Shown piece by piece: positions 8,825 through 21,368 of a DNA stretch of 64,000 bases (position 1 is its first letter; each line of letters opens with the position of its first letter). This DNA is from CAVXNP01 sp963763305 (GTDB lineage: Bacteria; Pseudomonadota; Gammaproteobacteria; Xanthomonadales; Rhodanobacteraceae), in the NCBI GenBank assembly GCA_963763305.1, contig CAVXNP010000001.1, forward strand, positions 248,001 to 312,000, read 5' to 3'. The notes under the pieces are model-generated. The model worked only from the letters and a program-made list of their open reading frames with translations. It searched no databases and had not been told where the DNA came from. Made by a program: the position numbers and the translations under genes.

Positions 8825-10498
8825 TTAATCGGCCTTGTTCAGCTGTTCCTTGAGCAGGGCGCCAAGCTTGGTGGTACCGCTGCTGGCGGCGCCGTAGTCG
8901 GCCATCGGGTCGACCACGTCTTCCTCGTCCTTGGCGCGGATCGACAGAGCCAACTGACGGCCCTTGCGGTCCATGCCGGTGAACTTGGCCTCGACCTTGT
9001 CACCCACCTTCAGGTGCTGGGTAGCGTCGTCGATGCGCTCCTTGGCAATGTCGTTGGCGCGCAGGTAACCCTCCACGCCCTCGCCCAGGTCGATCACGGC
9101 GCCCTTGGCGTCGACTTCCTTGACGGTGCCGTTGACGATCGTGCCGCGCGGGTTGGCGGCCATGAACTGACCGAACGGATCCTGCTCCATCTGCTTGATG
9201 CCCAGCGAGATGCGCTCACGCTCCGGATCCACTGCCAGCACCACCGCCTCGATCTCGTCGCCCTTCTTGAAGTTGCGCACGAGGTCTTCGCCGGACACCT
9301 GCCAGGAAATGTCGGACAGATGGACCAGGCCATCGATGCCGCCTTCCAGACCGATGAAGATGCCGAAATCGGTGATCGACTTGATCTGGCCGGACACCTT
9401 GTCGTTCTTCTTGTGCATCGCGGCGAACGCTTCCCACGGATTGGAGCGCGTCTGCTTGATGCCCAGCGAGATGCGGCGACGCTCTTCATCGACGTCCAGC
9501 ACCATCACTTCGGTCTCGTCGCCGACCTGCACCACCTTGGCCGGGTTGACGTTCTTGTTGGTCCAGTCCATCTCGGACACGTGGACCAGGCCCTCGACGC
9601 CCGGCTCGATCTCGACGAAGCAACCGTAGTCGGTGACGTTGGAGACCTTGCCGAACAGGCGGCTGCCGACCGGGTAGCGGCGGGAGATGGCCACCCACGG
9701 ATCGTCGCCCAGCTGCTTGAGACCCAGCGAAACGCGGTTGCGCTCGCGGTCGTACTTGAGCACGCGCACATCCAGCTCGTCGCCGACGTTGACCACCTCG
9801 GACGGATGGCGCACGCGCTTCCATGCCATGTCGGTGATGTGCAGCAGGCCGTCGATACCGCCCAGGTCCACGAACGCGCCGTAGTCGGTGAGGTTCTTGA
9901 CCGTACCCTTGACCACCGCGCCCTCGGTCAGGCGCTCGAGCAGCTTCTCGCGCTCCTCGGAGAACTCGGTCTCGACCACCGCGCGGCGGCTGACCACCAC
10001 GTTGTTGCGCTTGCGGTCGAGTTTGATGATCTTGAACTCGAGGTCCTTGCCCTCGAGGTAGACCGGGTCGCGCACCGGACGCACGTCCACCAGCGAGCCG
10101 GGCAGGAACGCGCGGACATCCTTGATGTCCACGGTGAAGCCGCCCTTGACCTTGCCGGAGATCATGCCGGTGATGGTCTCTTCCTTGTCGAACGCCGCCT
10201 CGAGGTCGTCCCACACCATCGAGCGCTTGGCCTTCTCGCGCGACAGCTTGGTTTCGCCGAAACCGTCTTCCAAAGCTTCGAGGGCAACCTTCACCTCGTC
10301 GCCTACCTGCACCTCCAGCGTGCCGCTCTCGTCCTTGAACTGGTCGATCGGGACGATGCCTTCGCTCTTGAGGCCGGCGTTGATCACGACGACATCGTTG
10401 CGGATTTCCACCACGATGCCGGTGACGATGGCACCCGGCTTCAGCTTGGAGATGGCCTGCTGGCTCTGTTCAAACAGCTCGGCAAAACTTTCAGTCAT
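8825..10498 (-). CDS. rpsA: 30S ribosomal protein S1
   Basis: 557-residue ribosomal protein S1, which delivers mRNA to the 30S subunit. Six consecutive S1 RNA-binding domains are visible, seen as repeated blocks such as DYGAFVDLGGIDGLLHITD, DYGCFVEIEPGVEGLVHVSE and DFGIFIGLEGGIDGLVHLSD. The start MTESFAELFEQS is the family N-terminus; the open frame upstream is noise. A 176-base gap to cmk probably holds the rpsA promoter and the leader used for autoregulation in other bacteria, which I could not map. Confidence 0.97.
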   Translation of the reverse strand: MTESFAELFEQSQQAISKLKPGAIVTGIVVEIRNDVVVINAGLKSEGIVPIDQFKDESGTLEVQVGDEVKVALEALEDGFGETKLSREKAKRSMVWDDLEAAFDKEETITGMISGKVKGGFTVDIKDVRAFLPGSLVDVRPVRDPVYLEGKDLEFKIIKLDRKRNNVVVSRRAVVETEFSEEREKLLERLTEGAVVKGTVKNLTDYGAFVDLGGIDGLLHITDMAWKRVRHPSEVVNVGDELDVRVLKYDRERNRVSLGLKQLGDDPWVAISRRYPVGSRLFGKVSNVTDYGCFVEIEPGVEGLVHVSEMDWTNKNVNPAKVVQVGDETEVMVLDVDEERRRISLGIKQTRSNPWEAFAAMHKKNDKVSGQIKSITDFGIFIGLEGGIDGLVHLSDISWQVSGEDLVRNFKKGDEIEAVVLAVDPERERISLGIKQMEQDPFGQFMAANPRGTIVNGTVKEVDAKGAVIDLGEGVEGYLRANDIAKERIDDATQHLKVGDKVEAKFTGMDRKGRQLALSIRAKDEEDVVDPMADYGAASSGTTKLGALLKEQLNKAD

Positions 10499-10674
10499 GT
10501 TGATTCCAGAATTGAGAAAAGTCGAAGACCGCATGCGCGCCGTCGGATGTAATGCGCACGGACCAACCGACCCACCGGTTGTGGGTGCCACGCCAGCCCT
10601 CTGGGCCGGTACGAGTCACCGTTGACCAAGACCCCCGCCGCGGCTGGGGCGCCAAAAACCGCCGTGCCGGACCC

Positions 10675-11358
10675 CTACGAGCCCTGCACAACGGAAAGTA
10701 CTTTCTCCACCACGTCGTCGATGCTCATGCCGGTGGTATCCACCAGCACCGCATCCGCGGCGGGCTTGAGCGGCGCCACGGTCCGCGAGGCATCGCGGGC
10801 GTCACGCGCTTCGATTTCTTGCTGAAGGCCGCCAAGTGTAACCCTGAGGCCCTTTTCCTTCAACTGCTTATAACGCCTTTTCGCCCGCTCGGCGGCACTG
10901 GCGGTCAGGAACACCTTGAAGCCGGCGTCGGGGAAGATCACCGTGCCCATGTCGCGCCCGTCGGCCACCAGCCCCGGCGCCTTGCGGAAACTCAGCTGCA
11001 GATCCACCAGTGCCTGGCGCACCGAAGGAATCGAGGCAATGGCGGAGGCCGCCGCCCCGGCGGTTTCGGTGCGCAGCTCGTCGGTGGCGTCGTGCCCGTT
11101 GACCAGCACCCGCGTCTCGCCGCCGTCCCTGCTGGCCTGGAACCGGATTCGCGTCGCCTGCGCGCAGCGGGTCACTGCGTCGGCATCGGACAGGTCCAGC
11201 CCGGCCGCGCCCGCGGCGTACCCGACTGCCCGGTAAAGCGCGCCCGAGTCGAGCATGCGCCAGCCCAGCTGCTCGGCCACGCGACGGCTGATCGTGCCCT
11301 TGCCCGATCCGGAAGGCCCGTCGATGGTCAGCACTGGGACCGGCTTGGGGTGACTCAT
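10675..11358 (-). CDS. cmk: cytidylate kinase
   Basis: 227-residue (d)CMP kinase of pyrimidine salvage and nucleotide supply. The P-loop GPSGSGKGT is at residues 14-22, LLDSGALYR-type substrate contact appears as MLDSGALYRAVGY near 35-47, and DGRDMGTVIFPDA is near 135. Length agrees with the family. The cmk-rpsA-ihfB order is the usual gammaproteobacterial one. It is divergent from the acyl-CoA-binding protein gene. Confidence 0.95.
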   Translation of the reverse strand: MSHPKPVPVLTIDGPSGSGKGTISRRVAEQLGWRMLDSGALYRAVGYAAGAAGLDLSDADAVTRCAQATRIRFQASRDGGETRVLVNGHDATDELRTETAGAAASAIASIPSVRQALVDLQLSFRKAPGLVADGRDMGTVIFPDAGFKVFLTASAAERAKRRYKQLKEKGLRVTLGGLQQEIEARDARDASRTVAPLKPAADAVLVDTTGMSIDDVVEKVLSVVQGS

Positions 11359-11461
11359 GGTGATCCTTTGGTTCGGTGCAAAGCGCCCATGGTAACGCGT
11401 TGACCGGCTCGCCAGCGCATGCTAAGAAGCCGGCACCCGCCCTTTTTCCCCTGGCACCGCC

Positions 11462-11752
11462 ATGACCCCGGATCTGCGGCGCGAGTTCGAGCAGGCTGCC
11501 GACGACATCAGACAGCAGATGGGCCGTCTTGACGACGCCACCGCGCTGAAACTGTATGCCCTCTACAAGCAGGGCTCCCAGGGCGACGCCTGCGGGGTGT
11601 CGCCCGGCTTTGCCGATTTCGTCGGCACGGCCAGGCACGAAGCGTGGGTCGACCTGCTGGGCCTCGACCCGCAGGAGGCGCGCCGGCGCTATGTGGCGCT
11701 GGTCACTCAGTTGCTCGCCCTGCTTCCGCCCGCTACGCCCATTCGCACGTGA
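11462..11752 (+). CDS. acyl-CoA-binding protein
   Basis: 96-residue acyl-CoA-binding protein (ACBP). The signature ALKLYALYKQGSQGDA lies near residues 29-44, followed by the four-helix pattern with W at about 60 (HEAWVDLLG). It would buffer long-chain acyl-CoA in the cytoplasm. ACBPs are widespread in eukaryotes and sporadic in bacteria, including xanthomonads. It precedes the 2,4-dienoyl-CoA reductase, which suggests a link to unsaturated fatty acid breakdown. The ATG follows the divergent cmk promoter region. Confidence 0.9.
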   Translation: MTPDLRREFEQAADDIRQQMGRLDDATALKLYALYKQGSQGDACGVSPGFADFVGTARHEAWVDLLGLDPQEARRRYVALVTQLLALLPPATPIRT

Positions 11753-11872
11753 TTGACCCCGACGCACGGCGCGCGGCCCGCATGGCGCACTGATCGCGCA
11801 GCGCCGCAGCCGTTTCAACGCGCGCCGGCCAGGCGGGAACTTGCTTTCGGAACCGCCACGGGTCACATTCAT

Positions 11873-11880
11873 ACGATCGT
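11873..11880. promoter_or_regulatory. short palindrome before fadH
   Basis: ACGATCGT lies 17 bases before the fadH ATG and is followed by TTAAAC. Short palindromes of this kind are typical of TetR-family operators in fatty-acid genes, but an 8-base match is weak evidence. Confidence 0.2.
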
Positions 11881-11896
11881 TTAAACCGGTCCCGCC

Positions 11897-13916
11897 ATGA
11901 GCTACCCCCACCTGTTCGCCCCGCTCGACCTGGGCCATGTCACGCTCCCCAACCGCGTTCTGATGGGCTCGATGCACACGGGGCTGGAGGACAGGGCTGC
12001 CGACTACGACAAGCTGGCGGCGTACTTTGCCGAGCGCGCCCGCGGCGGTGTCGGCCTGATGGTCACCGGCGGCATCGCGCCGAGCATCGCCGGCTGGCTG
12101 AAGCCCTTTGGCGGGCGCCTTTCGCTGCCCTGGCACGTAGGGCGCCACCGCAAACTGACCCGGGCGGTGCACAGCGAGGGCGGCCGCATCTGCCTGCAGA
12201 TCCTGCATGCCGGTCGCTACGGCTATCACCCGCTTTCGGTGGCGCCTTCCCCGATCAAGTCGCCGATCACGCCGTTCAAGCCGCGCGCCCTGTCGGCGCG
12301 CGGCGTGCAGCGCACCATCGGCGACTTCGTGCGTTGTGCACAGCTGGCCCGTGAAGCCGGCTATGACGGCGTCGAGATCATGGGTTCCGAAGGCTATCTG
12401 ATCAACCAGTTCCTGGCCGCCCGCACCAACCGGCGCGACGACGCCTGGGGCGGCGATGCGACGCGGCGCATGCGTCTGGCCATCGAGATCGTGCGGCGCA
12501 CCCGCGAGGCGGTCGGGCCCGACTTCATCCTGATCTACCGGCTGTCGATGCTGGACCTGGTGGAGGGGGGCCAGGACTGGCCGGAAATCGTGACCCTGGC
12601 CAAGGCCGTGGAGGCCGCCGGCGCCAGCATCCTCAACACCGGCATCGGCTGGCACGAGGCGCGTATTCCGACCATCGTCACCAGCGTGCCGCGCGCAGGC
12701 TTCGCCTGGGTCACCCAGCGCCTGAAGGGCGAGGTGACCCTTCCGCTCATCGCCACCAACCGGATCAACATGCCGCACGTGGCCGAGCAGATCCTGGCGC
12801 GAGGCGAGGCCGACATGGTGTCGATGGCGCGCCCGTTGCTGGCCGACCCGGCGTGGGTGGCCAAGGCCCAGACCGGCCGCGCCGACCGCATCAACACCTG
12901 CATCGCCTGCAACCAGGCCTGTCTGGACCATGTGTTCGCCAACCGCCGCGCCAGTTGCCTGGTCAACCCGCGCGCCTGCCACGAAACCGAATTGACCATC
13001 AGCCCCGCCGCAGCACCGTCCTCGATCGCCGTGGTTGGCGCCGGGCCCGCCGGCATGGCCTGCGCGGCCACGCTGGCCGAACGGGGCCACCGCGTTACCC
13101 TGATCGACCGCGCGCATGACATTGGCGGCCAGTTCAACCTGGCACGGCGCATTCCGGGCAAGGAAGAATTCAACGAGACACTGCGCTACTTCCGCCATCG
13201 ACTGGCCGACCTGGGTGTCACCCTGCGGCTGGGCACCGAGGCTGATGCCGATCAGCTGCTTGCCGACGGCTACGACACCATCGTACTGGCCACCGGAATC
13301 ACTCCCCGGCAGGTGAGTTTTCCCGGCAGCGACGATCCCCGCGTACTGAGCTACGTGGACGTGCTCAGCCGGCAAGCAGCCACTCGGCCGGCGCGTGGCG
13401 ATCATCGGTGCCGGAGGCATCGGTTTCGACGTGGCCGAGTTCCTCACCGAAGCGGTGCCCTCGCCCACGACCGACGTGCACCGCTGGACCCGCGCATGGG
13501 GGGTGGACATGCAACTGCAGCACCGCGGTGGACTGGTGCCGGCAGCGCCGGAACCGGCGCAACGCCAGTTGTGGTTGCTGCAACGGACCGAAGGCCGCCC
13601 GGGCAAGCGGCTGAACAAGACCACCGGCTGGGTGCACCGCGCCACGCTGAAGGCGCATCACGTGGAGATGCTCGGCGGCGTGAGCTACGACCGGATGGAC
13701 GCCGAAGGCCTGCATGTCACCGTGGACGGGCAGCCACGGCTGCTGCCGGTGGACCATGTGGTGGTGTGCGCCGGCCAGGAACCCGATCGCCGCCTGCTCG
13801 ACGCGCTGAGTGCCCATGATCGGCCGGTGCACGTCATCGGCGGGGCCGATGTGGCGGCCGAGCTCGACGCCAAGCGAGCCATCGACCAAGGGATCCGCCT
13901 GGCGGCAAGCCTCTGA
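11897..13916 (+). CDS. fadH: NADPH-dependent 2,4-dienoyl-CoA reductase (one frameshift)
   Basis: About 672-residue FadH, an FMN/FAD/4Fe-4S enzyme that reduces 2,4-dienoyl-CoA during breakdown of unsaturated fatty acids. The N-terminal old-yellow-enzyme barrel starts YPHLFAPLDLGHVTLPNR. The iron-sulphur cysteines are in CIACNQACLDHVF plus a later Cys near residue 353. The FAD site is VGAGPAGMACA near 380 and the NADPH site IGAGGIGFDVAEF near 503. The frame breaks at about 13376: skipping one base there restores the reading through to LAASL at 13916. A single extra base in sequencing is the likely cause; no other decay is seen. Confidence 0.88.
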
Positions 13917-13985
13917 TCGACACACATCCGACGGGGCCACTGCTGCCTGGCCCAGTACGGCAGCACACGCCGAAAATAAAGCGCC

Positions 13986-14009
13986 CCGCGTTCGACGCGT
14001 CGAACGCGG
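13986..14009. repeat. 24-bp perfect palindrome
   Basis: The arm CCGCGTTCGACG is followed directly by its exact reverse complement CGTCGAACGCGG. It lies 70 bases after fadH. A second hairpin (CCGCCGTC with GACGGCGG) follows near 14060-14095. No T-run follows on the plus strand; on the minus strand a T-rich stretch follows after a few bases. Confidence 0.6.
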
Positions 14010-14173
14010 CTCAGGGGGAGGGGCCGGTTCGCGGGGTAGCGTCGTCGCGGGGCGAGGTCACCGCCGTCTGGGGGGAGGGGACGACGGCGGGACAAGACAG
14101 ACGATAGGCTCGTTCGTACAGTCGTTCCAATATATATTTCGCGCATCACTAATACTCTGCCGATATAAATCCC

Positions 14174-15085
14174 ATGTTCGACTTTCGCCAGTTGCGCTAC
14201 TTCATCGCCGTGGCCGAGGAGCTGAGCTTTACCCGCGCTGCCAGGCGGCTGCATATCTCCCAGCCACCGCTGTCGCAGCAGATCCGGGCGCTGGAGGAAG
14301 ACCTGGGCGCGCGCCTGTTCGATCGGGACAAGCGCAACGTGGCCCTGACCGCGCCGGGCCGGGTGCTGCTCGAACAGGCCCGGCAGATCCTGGCCAAGGG
14401 GGAAGAGGCGCGTCTGGAGGTAAGTCAGGCAGCGGCGGGCTTCAGCGGTCGGCTGCGCCTGGCCTACACCGTCTCGGTATCGTTCCACCCGGCCCTGCCG
14501 CAGGTTCTGCTGCGATTCGGCGAGCATGCCCCGCAGGTGCGCGTGTTGCTGCACGAGATGTATACCCAAGCGCAGTTTGCCGCGCTTCTGGATGAGCGGA
14601 TCGACGTGGGACTGGTCCGTGGCGCCCCGCGCAGTGACGAGCAGGTCGAAGGCGTGCGGATCGATGTCATCGATCGCGAGCCGCTGCTGCTGGCGCTGCC
14701 AAGCGGCCACCGGCTCGGTCGCCGCCGCCAGCTGCGCATGGAAGAGCTCGCCGGCGAGCCGTTCGTGGTGCAACCCCGGGAGCTGGCCCCTACCCTGCAC
14801 GGCCGACTGCTGCACCTGGCTGCCCACGCAGGGTTCACTCCGTTGATCGGCCAGCAGGCGCAGCAGCTGAACGGGTTGCTGGCACTGGTTGCCGCCGGCA
14901 TCGGGCTGGCACTGGTCCCGGCGAGCATGCAGGTGGTCCGGCTGGCGGGCGTCAGCTACGTACCGCTGGTGGATCCGGATGCCTTCCTGCTACTGGCGGT
15001 GGCCAGCCGCAAGGACAACCCGTCCCCCGTGCTGGCCCAGTTCCTGCAGACCGTATGTGAAACGCGGACCGCCCTGGGCTTGTGA
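14174..15085 (+). CDS. LysR-family transcriptional regulator
   Basis: 303-residue LysR-type regulator. The winged helix-turn-helix is at residues 1-60 (FRQLRYFIAVAEELSFTRAA, then PPLSQQIRALEEDLGARLF). The effector-binding domain starts near residue 90 (GRLRLAYTVSVSFHP). The style is CatM/BenM/CynR-like, a group that often controls aromatic or small-acid catabolism. The upstream 60 bases are unusually AT-rich (AATATATATTT), a likely promoter or autoregulatory T-N11-A site. No divergent target gene is next to it, so the regulon is unknown. Confidence 0.88.
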   Translation: MFDFRQLRYFIAVAEELSFTRAARRLHISQPPLSQQIRALEEDLGARLFDRDKRNVALTAPGRVLLEQARQILAKGEEARLEVSQAAAGFSGRLRLAYTVSVSFHPALPQVLLRFGEHAPQVRVLLHEMYTQAQFAALLDERIDVGLVRGAPRSDEQVEGVRIDVIDREPLLLALPSGHRLGRRRQLRMEELAGEPFVVQPRELAPTLHGRLLHLAAHAGFTPLIGQQAQQLNGLLALVAAGIGLALVPASMQVVRLAGVSYVPLVDPDAFLLLAVASRKDNPSPVLAQFLQTVCETRTALGL

Positions 15086-15147
15086 GTGCAGCGATCCGGC
15101 GCTACACTTGCACGCTTGTATTTATCCATTTGTTCCAGGAGCTGGCC

Positions 15148-15273
15148 GTGAAGGTGCTTTCCTCTTTGAAGTCCGCCAAGCAGCGGCATCGTGACTGCAA
15201 GGTTGTGCGCCGTCGCGGCAAGACGTTCGTGATCTGCAAGAGCAACCCGCGCTTCAAGGCTCGCCAGCGCTGA
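15148..15273 (+). CDS. rpmJ: ribosomal protein L36, alternative type
   Basis: 41-residue L36 of the longer type (YkgO-like), which replaces zinc-binding L36 in some bacteria. MKVLSSLKSAKQRHRDCK is the typical start; the CXXC-CX12C-H zinc set is absent. GTG is the start, with AGGAG six bases upstream. A rho-independent terminator follows 25 bases after the stop. In the family the zinc-free copy often rises under zinc shortage; no Zur box was recognised here. Confidence 0.93.
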   Translation: MKVLSSLKSAKQRHRDCKVVRRRGKTFVICKSNPRFKARQR

Positions 15274-15297
15274 GTTTCCGCGCCCGCGTGTCATCGA

Positions 15298-15324
15298 AAA
15301 AGGCCGCGCAAGCGGCCTTTTTTG
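15298..15324 (+). terminator. rho-independent terminator after rpmJ
   Basis: AGGCCGC-GCAA-GCGGCCT forms a 7-bp stem with A's before it and six T's after it. Confidence 0.9.
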
Positions 15325-15613
15325 TGCGCGATGCTTCGGCACGGGTGGCCAGTGATCTTGCTCACCTTGCGGCCCGAAAACGCGCAACCGGGGATCGTCA
15401 AAAAGAGAAAGACGCCCCCATCAGCCCTTCGGGCAGCTTCCCCCGCAAGCAGGGGAAGCGAACCATGTGGTCGCACGGAGCGTCGGCAGGTCGATCGCCG
15501 GCAGTGGGTGGAGTGCAGCGCCCAGCCCACACTGGCCAAAAGCCGCGCCTGCCGGTCCGTTCCCGGTTCCCCTATCCCGGTTCCCAAGCCAGGACCAGCG
15601 GGGCGAGCGCAAA

Positions 15614-16086
15614 TCAGACGTAACGGACCGCCACGATCTCGTAGTGCTTCACGCCATTGGGCGCGGTGAACTCGAAGCTGTCGCCCTCGTTCTTGCCGAT
15701 CAATGCACGGGCAATCGGCGAGGACACCGCGATGAGCCGCTTCTTGATGTCGGCTTCCAGGTCGCCCACGATCTGGTAGGTGACTTCGTCGCCAGTGTCC
15801 TCGTCGGCCAGGTCGACGGTAGCCCCGAACACCACCTTGCTTCCGGCGGACAGCCGCGACACGTCGATCACGTCGGCCAGCGACAGCCCGCCCTCGAGTT
15901 CGGCGATGCGGCCCTCGGTGAAGCTCTGCTGCTCGCGTGCGGCGTGGTACTCGGCGTTCTCCTTCAGATCGCCGTGCGCGCGCGCTTCGGCGATGGCCGC
16001 GATGATGCGCGGCCGGTCCACGGACTTGAGGCGTTCGAGTTCGCCACGCAGGCGCTCGGCGCCCTGCCTGGTCATCGGTGCACGAC

Positions 16087-16090
<4 letters not shown>
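15614..16090 (-). CDS. greA: transcription elongation factor GreA
   Basis: 158-residue GreA, which rescues backtracked RNA polymerase by stimulating transcript cleavage. The coiled-coil N-domain (residues 1-75) carries the acidic tip: DLKENAEYHAAREQQ near 42-56. The C-terminal FKBP-like domain follows (VGDLEADIKKRLIAVSSPIARALIG). The ATG overlaps the carB stop by four bases, so greA is the last gene of carA-carB-greA. Confidence 0.96.
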
Positions 16091-19315
<3,225 letters not shown>

Positions 19316-19316
<1 letters not shown>

Positions 19317-20443
19317 CAGCGGGCCTCCTGCATCAGTTGAGCGAAGCGGTCGAACAGGTACCCGATGTCATGCGGCCCAGGGGCTGCCTCCGGGTGGCCC
19401 TGGAAGCAGAACGCGGGCCGGTCGGTCAGGGCGAAACCCTGCAGCGAGCCATCGAACAGCGAGCTGTGGGTCACCCGCACATTGACAGGCAGGGTCGCCG
19501 GGTCCACCGCAAAGCCATGGTTCTGCGAGGTGATCAGCACGCGGCCGTCGTCCAGGTCCTTGACCGGGTGGTTGGCGCCGTGGTGACCGAACTTCATCTT
19601 GAGCGTCTTCGCGCCCAGCGCCAGGCCCATCAGCTGATGACCCAGGCAGATGCCGAACAGTGGCACTCGCGCATCGAGCAATTCGCGGGTGGCCGTTATG
19701 GCGTAGTCGCAGGCGGCGGGGTCGCCAGGCCCGTTGGACAGGAACACGCCATCCGGCTTCATCGCCAGCACCTCGGCCGCCGGCGTCTGCGCCGGCACCA
19801 CGGTGACCTCGCAGCCCTGCTCGGCAAGCAGCCGCAGGATGTTGAACTTGATGCCGAAGTCGTAGGCGACGACCTTGTAACGCAGCGCAGGCTGGTTGAA
19901 CGCGGCCCGATCCAGGTCGTACACGCCTTCGGTCCAGCGGTACGGCTTGGTCACGCTGACCACCTTGGCCAGGTCCATGCCGTTGAGCCCCGGGAAGGCC
20001 CGCGCCTTGGCCAGCGCGCTTTCGGCCTGCACGCCCTCACCAGCCAGGATGCAGCCATTGAGCGCACCCTTGTCGCGCAGGATGCGGGTGAGCCGGCGGG
20101 TGTCAACGCCGGCAATGGCCACCACGCCCTGGCGCGCCAGGTACTCCGACAGACCTTCATTGCAGCGCCAGTTGCTGGCCAGTCGCGGCACATCCCGCAC
20201 GATCAGGCCTGCCGCCTGCACCGCCGTGGATTCCGCGTCGGCCGGGTTCACCCCGGTATTGCCCACGTGGGGGTAGGTCAGGGTGACCATCTGCCGGGCA
20301 TAGGACGGATCGGTGAGGATCTCCTGATAACCCGTCATCGCCGTGTTGAATACCACCTCGCCGACGGTTTCGCCGGGGGCACCCACGGCGTGGCCGTGGA
20401 AAACACTGCCGTCTTCAAGAGCAAGCAGAGCTGGAATGGGCAT
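19316..20443 (-). CDS. carA: carbamoyl-phosphate synthase small subunit
   Basis: 375-residue glutaminase subunit that feeds ammonia to CarB. The N-terminal domain starts IPALLALEDGSVFHGHAVG. The class-I amidotransferase domain has the nucleophile Cys in FGICLGHQLMGLALG near residue 260 and the His-Glu pair in QGHPEAAPGPHD near 345. The ATG at 20443 fits family length; the longer open frame upstream is not protein-like. A GC-rich hairpin-forming leader of about 150 bases precedes it. Confidence 0.95.
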
Positions 20444-20659
20444 TGGTGGTCCGCCTTTTTGGGTACAGCAAAGTCCGCAAGCCGCAGTCAGCAGGCTTGT
20501 GGACCTTGGGTCAGGAAAGTCGTTGGGCGGGACGAAATGATAGGCGCCGGAGGCATGCCTGTCCACCGGACACAGCATGAACGAGTGGCCGCGGGCCATC
20601 GCCAGCAACGCATGGCGGGCGCTAGACTTGCGCGGCTATCCGCCGGAGTCCAAGCACCT

Positions 20660-21355
20660 ATGAGAACCGCCGTCCTGCTCGATCCCGCGCGCCTGGAGCG
20701 ACCGGACACCGAGGTCCGGCTGGCGCCGTTCCCGTTCATGATCGCGCATGGGCAACTGCCGGACGAGGCACGGGGCGACCTGGACAGGGACTTTCCCCGC
20801 TACGGCAGCGCCGGCTTTTTCCCCTACGACCCGAGCGATTGCGGACCGTCGATCAATGCGCTGGTGGAACAGCTGACCACACCCGAGTTCGCCAGCGCGG
20901 TGGGGCGCCGGCTCGGCATCGAGGATCTGGGCCGTTACCCGACCCTGGTTACCCTGTGCCGCCTGCTCAACAAGCGCCACGGCACCATCCACACCGACAG
21001 CCGCTCGAAGGTCGCCACCGCCCTGCTCTACCTGAACATGCAGTGGCCCGACAGCAGCGATGGCTGCCTGCGCTTCCTGAACCGCATCGACAGCATCGAC
21101 GACATGATCGCACCGGAGCTCAAGCCGCTGTATGGCGAGTTCGCCGTATTCAAGCGCTGCGACAACTCCTTCCACGGGCATCTGCCGTATGAAGGCGAGC
21201 GGCGGGTGATCCAGGTGGCCTGGCTGACCAGCGAGCAGGAAAAGCTGCGCAAGACCCGCCGCGGCCGCTTTGCTCGCGCGTTCAAGAAACTGTTCGGTCG
21301 ACTGGACACCCGGCTCGGTGCCGGGCGCCACCGGGATGCATCGCACCGCGACTGA
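20660..21355 (+). CDS. 2OG-Fe(II) oxygenase-like protein
   Basis: 231-residue protein with the pattern of 2-oxoglutarate/Fe(II) oxygenases of the prolyl-hydroxylase type. HTDSRSKVATALLYLN near residues 113-128 gives the HxD iron ligands. GCLRFL follows on the next strand, SFHGHLPY near 173 gives the distal His, and the 2OG-binding Arg is in GERRVIQVAW. The C-terminus is strongly basic (KTRRGRFARAFKKLFGR). The substrate is unknown; relatives near cell-envelope genes may modify sugars or proteins. It sits alone between carA and the exchanger, splitting the usual dapB-carA neighbourhood. Confidence 0.75.
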   Translation: MRTAVLLDPARLERPDTEVRLAPFPFMIAHGQLPDEARGDLDRDFPRYGSAGFFPYDPSDCGPSINALVEQLTTPEFASAVGRRLGIEDLGRYPTLVTLCRLLNKRHGTIHTDSRSKVATALLYLNMQWPDSSDGCLRFLNRIDSIDDMIAPELKPLYGEFAVFKRCDNSFHGHLPYEGERRVIQVAWLTSEQEKLRKTRRGRFARAFKKLFGRLDTRLGAGRHRDASHRD

Positions 21356-21368
21356 GGCCGGCTTCGTC

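Noticed and set aside
9014..10552. 512-codon frame opposite rpsA
   Set aside because: It mirrors rpsA codons, has no family features and is a typical antisense shadow in GC-rich DNA.
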